From Eremophila alpestris peregrina (Eukaryota; Chordata; Aves; Passeriformes; Alaudidae): DNA of 64,000 bases. Below the pieces are notes generated by a model, which was not told where the DNA came from, searched no databases, and worked only from the letters and a program-made list of their open reading frames with translations. The stretch is taken from assembly GCA_009792885.1 (NCBI GenBank), contig WMCF01000170.1, forward strand, positions 397,957-461,956, in the 5' to 3' direction. A program made the translations under genes and the position numbers. Shown here piece after piece: positions 56,243 to 64,000 of this stretch (positions are counted from its first letter, which is position 1; the number at the start of each line of letters is the position of its first letter).

Positions 56243-59200
56243 CTAAATTAAGCAAACAGTTTACATAAATATTAGTTCAAAGATTTTAAGCATGTTAATA
56301 TTTAGTGTGCATTTCAGAAGAAACTAAGGCATTCAGCTTGACAAGAAATGTGTCTGATGCACTGTTAGTAAATGTTTATTCTTTTCTGGGATGGGAGGTC
56401 TACAAAATGCTCTACACAGAAGTGGTAACCCATTCATAAATACAGATATCAAGCAGCTCTGTTCAGCATCTAATTTTTAAGTGCATTAACAATGATAAAC
56501 AGATACCATAGCTCTTAAAAGCTTTATCCTTCTCACTCAGAGAAAATAGATAGTTGGTCCCAGAAAGTTTCTTACATACATATTAGGTCAAGGAAGAAGC
56601 TTATGCAATTTAATATGTTTTGTTTCAATTAAGCAAATTGGTGGTGTTCAGGGATCTTTTAAGGTTACATCGGTATTACTCATGCTACTTAAACTCCTAA
56701 TGTCCTTAAACTGTAGAGAGTGATATTAAGTCACTCCTAGCTGAAGTTTTACTTAGAACTCTATTCCTTTTACGCCAATCTGAAAAGCTGAAATGATGTA
56801 CATGTAGTTAAAGCCCTTGAGTGCACTCAAGGAAGTGAAAGGAAGCAGTAAATTCAGCTTCCTTATTTAGTCAAGTCTTTTGACCCACATTACTCTTAGA
56901 AGAGTTAGGGCCCAGTCTTTCTTTCATTGCTGTCTTGGACTGTGTCTGAGTTAGTTAATCAATATGCACAAAAAAGATGCAAAGTATGGAGCAAGGTGCT
57001 GTAGTTGTGTGGCACTTCAGACTATGCTATAGGAAGCTGTAAGTGCAGACAGAGATAAAGTATCTCCAGGTACTGGTGCCAAGTACTGCACCGCAGGAAT
57101 CTAAAGCTTTTAAAACACACTAGTGAACACAAAAGACTCGCCTTTTCATTTGTAGATTGATAGATCGTCTTCTTTCTGTTAATAGAGCAGGAAAGGAATA
57201 CAGATAAAATAGCGGCTTTCCCGGTGTTGGGTTTACACCTTTGGGAGCCTTATACATGAATGCATTTTTCCAGATTTCCAGCAATCCTCACGGTTTTCCC
57301 CCTCCCCACTTGGAAAAAAAACTTACAATAACAAATCCATTTAATGCTTTTAGATGCCAGTCATTATCTCATCAACCACTGCCAAATACCTCTATACTTT
57401 TTGTCTAACTCATGGCCAGAACAAAATAGCTTGAGGAATTCTGACTTGCTACTAAGAAATTTGAGTGAAATAAACCCGTATCAAAGGAATAGACCAGGCA
57501 CTGTCAGAAAGTTTCCACCAGTAATATTTTTACAAAACACTTCCTGAAATAACCTGTAGATATGGATATGAAAGCAGTTCAATTTGGTTCTGATTGTCTT
57601 TTTTCTAGTTTGAAGAGGAGACACATGAATGCCTATAACCGAGTTCGGGGTGTAAGCTATAACTATGTAAAAAGACACATCTCTTTGTATTTACCACAGT
57701 CATGTAATGATTTACTTTCTGACCAGCACACTGGTTTCTAATATGAAAACCAGCTCGTGTGTAGGATCAGGTTTATCTCACTGTCAAGAAAGCTATTGCA
57801 CAAGAATCATGTTAGAAAGGCTGTAAAAATCATTACAGTTACTAAATCACCTGAAACGTAAATTAGGTTTGCAGTGATTTATGTACTACTTGCATGAAGA
57901 TACTTACTGGGAAGATTTTTCCTCTGAAAAAAGAAAGAAGAAAGAAAAAGAATTAGCATAAGAACAGTTTCCTTAGCTGATTTAAAGTTCTTTGAAATTG
58001 TTATTCCTAGAATATTCAGCTCTTCAGTTTCTAGGAGTTTCTGAACCAAATGTCTCTTTCTGGTGTAGTGAATTTAGGCAGAAGAAAGACTGGGTGGCTT
58101 TCAAGGGTAAAAGGAGCTCCAAGTGAACTCTAACAAGCAGTTCTGTAGCCTCTGGTACTTTCAGGCAGCTGAGCTTTTCAGACCCCAATGTTTGGTTTCC
58201 ATTGCTGTGCTCAACCCTACAGGTACCAATGTAAAGGCCACAGAGAGGGTTGCTGGGTGTCAAGCTTTTTGCAGCAATGCCTAAAAGCAAACTTTTTCTG
58301 TGATCCAGAGGAAGAAGACAGTTAATTTAGTTTCCCTTACTAAAACTGGTTTCTTTTTAAGTTGCCTTTCTTAGGCATTGCTTATCAAAACTAGGGTGGA
58401 CAGGTTCCAGGAACCAGGGTCTGGCTTGTTGCTTTCCCTGGGTTGTTATTTGGTAGCCTTAAGCAACTGCACAAACATCTCCATGTCATTTTCAAAGTAC
58501 CTTTTGCAGTAGATGTTAGCAGAGTAAAAATGTCTGCTCAAAATCTTGTGGTTTTAATGCTCTCCAGCTTTAGTACCATAGAGTTAGAACCTTCATGGAA
58601 AGGAGGGCATGTCATCAGAATAATAAAATTATGGAATGATTTGGCTAGGAAGACATCTTAAAGATCATCTAATTCCAACTCCCTGCCATAAGCAGAGATT
58701 CCTTCCATTAGGTCAGGCTGCTCAGGACTCCCTCCAACCTGTCCTTGAACACTTCTAGGGATGGGGCATCCACAGCTTTTCTAGGCAAGAGAGTGTAATG
58801 GAAACTCTGCTAAATAAAAACATTTTTTGACACAAGGAAGGAGTGATTTTATTCTACTTACTTGCAAAGTAGCCCTTTTTTTGGGCATAGAATACTCCAA
58901 GGCCACACACTACCATCACCAGAGCCACAAACAGTACAGACACAATAATACCGCTTACATTAAGGTCATCTGTAATTACAAAGCAGAAGTCCAGTGTCCT
59001 AAATTGTAAAGATTTCCACTGGCTGGATTTTCCCCGAATTACCACAGACATTTTTATATCTAGAAGTGGTCTTTGGCCCAAGATTCATAAGTTAATTAGT
59101 AACACTTAGATGTAAGTTTTAAGATTTAAGCAGTAAAAAACACTAATGTGCCACAGCCACTTTAGCAGAAGTGCTTGGTACACATCAACTGCTTAGTTTG

Positions 59201-62200
59201 GGTCAAAAGTAAGGAAAGAAGGACCAAGGGATACATACTCCTTAGCATATCTACGCCAGATAGGTATTACCCAAGTATTATATCTCTGTGGAAAAATATC
59301 TTTAAATCTTTGCAAGTGTTAAAGCAAGTCTTTTATAGGTAATTTGCTTATCACAACTGAAAGAGCTGATGGCAATTGAGTTCCACTTCTGAAGAACTCT
59401 TCAGATGAGTTTGAAACACAATAGCTTTTTAATTTTTATATAGCCAGGCTTTTAAAATACAACAGAATAAAGCTGAGTTTCCTGAAGTTAAACTCTACAC
59501 CAGGCTATTGAAAGATCTGGCCATTTTTATTTTGAAGGTGATGGCTTGAGTTCAGACATGAAAAGGACCACACCCATATCCTGATATAAGCTCACTAAGA
59601 GCTTCAGACTATCATACACTTTCGGAAGGCCAAAATCATCAACAAGCAGAAACATTTTCATAGGTTTTTGTTATGTTTCCAATTACTTATTTGGATCCCA
59701 ACTTTAAGCATATGCTAACATATGGTTGAGATTTTTATCCCAAAACCTATCAATTTTTGTACAATTTAGGCTGACAGCAATTGAGGTTTTAGTGTGTATT
59801 TTCACAGAGCAATTCTATCTCAGTAGCTTAAGGAACATTTGCTCATAACCCACCAGGAATGTATTAAAATCCATGACACTGTGATTTTCAGCTAAGTTCC
59901 AAGAAAGCACCATATAGAACTTGGAAGTTCCATGTGCTACTTTATGGAACATTTGGACAGGATCTTCTCTGCAGTGGTTATTCTGTTTTGTTACCATTTG
60001 CCTTCCTATGATATCTGCAAGAACCTTCACACATTCTGGGTTATTACAGACAGTTACATTGAGGTTTCCCATGAATGAATCCCAAAAGGGAGGCTTTACA
60101 TGAGGAAAATACCCCAGTGGACTGGCACACTCTTCTGTAAGCCTTCTACAAAAGCATTTGGAAATATTAACATTCTCATATGGCTGATGCTTTTCTGTTA
60201 AGTTCAGTGTTTAGAAATCTAAAAGCTAGTTACTGTGATAAGGAACTTATTGTTTCTCCTCCCCCAAATGCCATAACCAAATAAAAAGATTTAATTCAAT
60301 CTAGTCTTGGCTTCTTATTGCACCATGCAATTTTAGAAATCCTACTGCAAGACTGTTTTCCACCATTATTTTCTTTAACACATACCAACTTGCATTCGCT
60401 TCACTGAGCATTTCTGAGATAATCCAATCCCATTGGAGGCTTCACAGAAATACTCTCCAGTGTCATTCTTTGTAACTGTATCAAACAGCTGTTAAGAAAG
60501 AGTCCAAAACCATTATCAGAACAGGGGAAGAAAATTCCTGTAGGATAGAAATGTTGACATGTCAATGTGTGAATTTTTTTGTTTTGAACAAATAAAACCC
60601 AAAAAACCCTGAAGGCAAGTAAGAAATTCAGGTCCATTTCAACCTTGTAACAGCTCCCTTGTCACATTCCCTTGGTCCCTCAACTTCTGCTTGTTGCCTA
60701 AGAAGTTCCTTTAGGTGGACATTTAACAAAGTGGAGTGTATCTACAATGAAATTAATTTTCAGTGGATCAGAACTTTCTAATAATATTCACTTTTTTAGA
60801 TATGCTCTAATTTCAGAATACCTGAAATCAAACTGTTTGTTCATTTTATCAAAGCAACAACCCCATTAACTGATCCTTCAAAAAACTTGACACTTGCAAT
60901 ATGATGCATTGTCAGCTGAAATTTTTCAGAAGTATAGAGTCATTTGTGTGGTTCTCAACCCTCCAAAAATGCACTTTATATCTTCTTCCAACAGAGAAAC
61001 GCCAACAGGACATCTCCCCCTGCCACAGAAGACCTTATCTGTTGCTTGTTAGCTGGTACAATAACTCAGGGCATCTTGCTCTCACATGAGCCATGGTGAA
61101 GTAACTCGGTCAGGACAGTTTGTCTTGTAGTTATTTATTTCATCATCATCATGGTACTGATGCTTTCAGCTGACAGTAAACATCTTCCTGTGGAAGCAGA
61201 TATGTAAAGACAAGCTGGAATTTCTGACTGACATACACTTCACAAATTATAAAAGCTATACCATATTTTCACTGTAGGAATGTGTTGGTGTTGGTTTCCG
61301 GGATGGTAATGAGGGATTTCTTAAGTCCAGAGCAGCTCTTTGAACATGCAGTTTATTACAAGGGTCGTGGGTAACAAATGAGGGCTTACCCAAGCTGCCA
61401 GCCACAGCTAAGAGCCAAGCCCCAGAGAAAGAAAGAGTGACAGAGAGAGCAAGCAAGCAAGAGGAAGAGCAAGAGAGCCAGAGCCTGCGTGTGTGTGTGA
61501 GTCTGTGTGTCTGTGAGTGTGTGTCTCTCTGTGTATGTGTGGGTATGTGTCTGTGTGGTGTGTGTGTGTGAGAGAGAGCTGTGTGTGTGGGAGTGTGTGT
61601 GTGAGTGTCTCAAGTTCTTGTTACAATAAATTATATCTTTTTCTGTGCTGAGTATTACAATTTACAGTAACCAACCAGTAGAAGACAGAAATCCTATAGA
61701 ATTCACATATAGCCTATAAGAGTTACTACATTACCATATTGTGTTACATTTTAAACCCTAAAATCTACTTCCAAAAACTCTTTTTTCTTCCTTGTCACGT
61801 TAGCAGGGTCCCTCCAACCTTTGGACTTTCAGCATTCTTTTAGTTTCTTAGGGTATTGTTTAATCATAGGGATTCTCCTTTGGCTGGCCAAGCCATCGTC
61901 TGTTCTAGTTATTCAGTAACTGGCTTTGGCATTTTAGATGTCAAAGTTTGCTCTCATTTCTACTTTGCGTATAGGTTTCATATTATCACAGTCTTTTTGC
62001 CAAGCATAATTATAAGCCTGTCCTGTTTCATCTTCCCCAACATTTCACAAAGCAGAAATTCACAGGTAATGTGTGGGGTTTTTTCCCCAAAGCCAAGATG
62101 CCACTTTGTGGTTCATCTCCTGGGGGCTGAGTGAAAGGACTCTGTGTATGCTATCAGCAATTTGGTGGTAAGTTACTACTACTATTTCTTTGCTAGCTAT

Positions 62201-63562
62201 AATATGTACCTTAATGTCATGCACTGTTTTATGTAATCTAACAGTAGTTCTTTTATTTTATACTGTGTATTAAGTAACTGTTTAGGCCTCTTGACTGTTA
62301 ACCTTCTGCCAATTCAATAAGTAACTCATTTTATAATAATCCTAACTGTCCATTCTTAAGAACTTGCAAACCAGAGCAATTTAGGTGCAGGTCACCTAAG
62401 CAGAGCTGCTGCCAAAAATGTAAGCCTGAAGCAGGGCTTGTCTGAAGCTCTCATTTGATCCATAACAAAGAGAGGGATAGAGACTGACCTCATGCCAATT
62501 CCAGTGTTTCTATCCTTTTTAACATTAGACTTGTTAACTGTTTCTTTTTAATGTATGCCATACTTTGATATTTTCAGAAGTGATTAGTAAGTTTGAGTAG
62601 TCCACCTGATTTCTGTGATATGCTGAAGGATCCTCAGAACATCTGAATGCTTAGTCACACTTCAGTCTCCATGTTTGATTTTGCACAAGAATAGTGTTCG
62701 TAGAACTCTTTACTTCTGAAAAATCTCAGTACCCTAAGCAGCATCAAGTTCTTTTGAAGGATCAGCTAATGGGGAAAGAATGAAAGAGAGAGACAGCCAG
62801 TTCTGAAGGAAAAAAACCCCAACACCACAACTCACAAAACAAACTACAACTAAAATGAAGAACTAAGCTTACTTACAGTCCCAACTCATTCCCACTGACT
62901 TCACAGGTTCTGGGTGGGGACTTGTAAATGGCACTGGATTGCAGAGATTCTGTACTGCCTTCAGTGCTGCACTCATCCTGAAGTGTATGAAGCTACTATT
63001 CCAAATTTTAAGATTCTGTCAAATATAGCTCTGTTGCCATACTGAAAATACATTCTCACCTGGCACTAGTTTACCAACTGACAAGGTAAAATTTCTCATG
63101 TATTTCTAGATTCTCAGTTAACACTACTGCAGCCTTACACCTCACCCAATTCGTGTGTATCACTCAATGTCTATAGGTTGTCACTGGTTTGAGGCAGAAA
63201 CTGCCTTCCACATCCCTCCGCACATATTTCAGCGTGACATTGACCTCCAACAAAGACCTTGTGAATTTTTGGATTTAGATCCCTGTGCATCATTGTACTG
63301 AACAGTAAATTTGGTCTCCTTGATCTGTCTATGACTGAGTTGGCTATTACACTTACCAGAGTGCCAGACTTTTTATTCATGGTGTAAGTTATGTTTGCTG
63401 CTCTAGCACTGCCTGTTCCTGTCTTCTCCAGCAAGGCAACACCATTCTTGTACCACTGGTACTCAGACGGAGGGGAGCCCTCAGTTTCCTTACAGCTCAT
63501 CTGCACGACTGTTCCTGTCATTGCAGAGCTGGGTACTTCACACACTGGAGTAGTCGGAGCAA
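56210..63562 (-). CDS. JAM2: Junctional adhesion molecule 2 (JAM2), 3' six coding exons
   Basis: JAM2 is an Ig-superfamily membrane protein at tight junctions and endothelium that binds JAM2/JAM3 and integrins. Six minus-strand exons (63562-63357, 60488-60386, 58969-58862, 57923-57908, 57175-57142, 56242-56210) join in phase. They encode the second Ig domain (CEVPSS... to C in EYFCEASN), a membrane helix (SGIIVSVLFVALVMVVCGLG), and a cytoplasmic tail ending SFVI, a class II PDZ-binding motif that recruits ZO-1, AF-6 and PAR-3 in mammals. Signal peptide and first Ig domain lie right of the window. The gene converges with ATP5PF, as in mammals. An ERVL provirus starts 56 bp after the stop. Confidence 0.92.
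56243..57907 (-). other. JAM2 3' introns
   Basis: Introns 56243-57141 and 57176-57907; nothing recognised. Confidence 0.75.
57142..57175 (-). CDS. JAM2: JAM2 exon (34 nt), cytoplasmic tail, GC donor
   Basis: Acceptor CTCTATTAACAG with a good pyrimidine tract. Encodes QKKTIYQSTNEK and ends AAAAG|GCGAGT, a GC-type donor. Phase fits on both sides only with this donor. The residues have diverged from mammals, so confidence rests on phase and splice sites. Confidence 0.72.
57908..57923 (-). CDS. JAM2: JAM2 micro-exon (16 nt), cytoplasmic tail
   Basis: Acceptor CTTTTTTCAG and donor GTAAGTAT, both strong. It encodes KEKSS in phase between the membrane exon and the next, matching the KETSF region of mammalian JAM2. 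Confidence 0.85.
57924..58861 (-). other. JAM2 intron with CR1
   Basis: Contains a CR1 fragment at 58617-58800; the rest is unremarkable. Confidence 0.75.
58617..58800 (-). mobile_element. CR1 LINE fragment
   Basis: Reverse-oriented CR1: 'aggaagacatcttaaagatc', 'ccaactccctgccataagca', 'ttccattaggtcaggctgct', 'ggcatccacagcttttctag'. Confidence 0.85.
58862..58969 (-). CDS. JAM2: JAM2 exon: transmembrane segment
   Basis: 108 nt, acceptor TGTAATTACAG, donor A|GTAAGT. Encodes DDLNVSG, a roughly 20-residue hydrophobic helix, and the start of the tail YAQKKGYFA. Confidence 0.94.
58970..60385 (-). other. JAM2 intron holding the unrecognised frame
   Basis: Apart from the open frame at 59815-60210, nothing recognised. 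Confidence 0.6.
59815..60210 (-). other. Unrecognised cysteine-rich open frame in JAM2 intron
   Basis: 131 sense codons without a stop on the minus strand (an internal ATG at 60072 gives 85 codons). The predicted chain has seven cysteines (a CFC pair, then single Cys in EEC, VCN, PEC, HCR contexts) and four N-glycosylation sequons (NLT, NIS, NVT, NHS). It ends in an amphipathic MDFNTFLVGYEQMFLKLL helix followed by TAG. A possible splice acceptor AACTTAACAG precedes codon 60194. It is not part of JAM2, whose neighbouring exons are accounted for. I do not recognise the family; it could be an exon of a nested gene, a decayed gene, or chance. Confidence 0.35.
60386..60488 (-). CDS. JAM2: JAM2 exon: second Ig domain, second half
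   Basis: 103 nt, acceptor TTCTTAACAG, donor GTATGTG. Encodes LFDTVTKNDTGEYFCEASNG with the D-x-G-x-Y-x-C Ig signature and ends KRMQV. Confidence 0.93.
61275..61800 (-). mobile_element. Probable avian LTR fragment
   Basis: Holds 'gagcagctctttgaacatgc' followed by 'agtttattacaagggtcgtg' (AATAAA on the minus strand), a layout I associate with avian LTR R regions. Borders uncertain. Confidence 0.4.
61485..61612. repeat. Compound (TG)n/(TGAG)n microsatellite
   Basis: About 130 bp of alternating 'gtgtgtgtgag', 'tctgtgtg' and 'gagagagag' units, preceded by a GA-rich stretch from 61420. Confidence 0.92.
63357..63562 (-). CDS. JAM2: JAM2 exon: second Ig domain, first half
   Basis: 206 nt, acceptor CACTGCCCAG, donor CTG|GTAAGTG. 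Encodes PVCEVPSSAMTGTVVQMSCK (first Ig cysteine), SEYQWYKNGVALLE and YTMNKKSGTL, with an N-glycosylation sequon (NIT). About 40-60% identical to human by eye. Confidence 0.93.
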
Positions 63563-64000
63563 CTGGGCAGTGAAATTGCATTTGTTACACACGTACTTAT
63601 ACTGTTCACATGTGGCAGAGACTGAAATAGTTCATGCCTCAAACATTGATTTAAAGTTTTGCCCATTATAACAGAAACTGGATAAAGAAGCTACAACAAA
63701 AGAAGCCTCCCTGAAGATACCTGACTGGGACTTTGGACTGAAAATCAAACAGCTGAGATTAGATAAAGGGAAAACCCATTCTTCAGTAACCTGAAACAAA
63801 CAAGTAAACAAGGAAAAGAATGTGAGCCAAACCTAGCAGTCATGCTAAGAATCATCTCCAGCTTGCTTCAGGGTGGGGGAGGCCTTAGCCCACAGACCCC
63901 TCTGCTGGGAGCAGGTTTGTAAAAATTTTTCCCCCAGCCGAGGTGGGGGGAGGAAGTTTCAGTGTGTTGTAACCTCTGCTCAGGGACAATGAACCCATCC
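63563..64000 (-). other. JAM2 intron to window end
   Basis: No exon found. The last 150 bp are G+C-richer with 'gtgggggaggcc' and 'ttttcccccagccgaggt', perhaps the start of another LTR cut by the edge. Confidence 0.5.

Larger units (their letters stand above)
60489..63356 (-). other. JAM2 intron with LTR and simple repeats
   Basis: Contains a probable LTR from about 61275 and a long TG/TGAG repeat at 61485-61612; the remainder to 63356 shows no clear feature. Confidence 0.6.

Noticed and set aside
61386..61613. His/Thr-rich frame
   Set aside because: A translation of the TG/GA microsatellite.
1..64000. tRNA, rRNA, microRNA or CRISPR-like arrays
   Set aside because: No cloverleaf, no direct-repeat/spacer pattern and no rRNA-like segment was seen on reading through both strands; a tRNAscan/Infernal run would be decisive.

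Overview
This window is vertebrate nuclear DNA and almost certainly avian, most likely a songbird. Three interrupted genes in conserved synteny (GABPA, ATP5PF and JAM2, neighbours on human chromosome 21q21) sit among CR1 LINE 3' ends and several bird-type endogenous retrovirus (ERV) LTR families. The species is inferred from repeat content and protein similarity, not proven.

Layout. 1-3094: the 5' part of a minus-strand betaretrovirus-like provirus (LTR, primer site, matrix, proline-rich linker containing a run of 59 G, capsid with the major homology region) that runs off the left edge. 3104-4143: an ERVL-type solo LTR. 4144-9428: GABPA 3' UTR and intergenic DNA. 9429-32652 (minus): all nine coding exons of GABPA, rebuilt by splice sites and phase into a complete 455-codon frame. 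32677 to about 47000: the long first intron of GABPA, filled with a gag-only betaretrovirus-like element (34.2-36.7 kb), a minus-strand ERVL gag-pol relic (37.1-43.6 kb) and repeated insertions of one LTR family, one of them nested inside another. 46925-47660: a CpG island that acts as the shared divergent promoter of GABPA (left) and ATP5PF (right). 48098-51306 (plus): the three coding exons of ATP5PF, 107 codons. 52433-56153: a deleted ERVL provirus with both LTRs. 56210-63562 (minus): the six 3' coding exons of JAM2, including the second Ig domain, the membrane segment and the PDZ-binding tail; the 5' exons lie beyond the right edge.

How the genes relate. GABPA encodes the DNA-binding subunit of the ETS factor GABP/NRF-2, a known activator of nuclear genes for mitochondrial respiration. 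It shares its promoter with ATP5PF, which encodes coupling factor 6 of the mitochondrial ATP synthase. The promoter carries an ETS core and two copies of the ACTAYRNNNCCCR promoter motif exactly 30 bp apart. ATP5PF and JAM2 converge tail to tail. The JAM2 stop codon lies only 56 bp from the 5' LTR of the 52.4-56.2 kb provirus, which is in the same orientation, so the normal 3' UTR of JAM2 is interrupted by a retrovirus.

No new bacterial-style system, CRISPR array or RNA gene is visible. The observations most worth following are the retroviral takeover of the JAM2 3' end, an unrecognised cysteine-rich open frame in a JAM2 intron (59815-60210), the near-identical inverted LTR pair around 40.3 and 44.6 kb, and the promoter motif pair.
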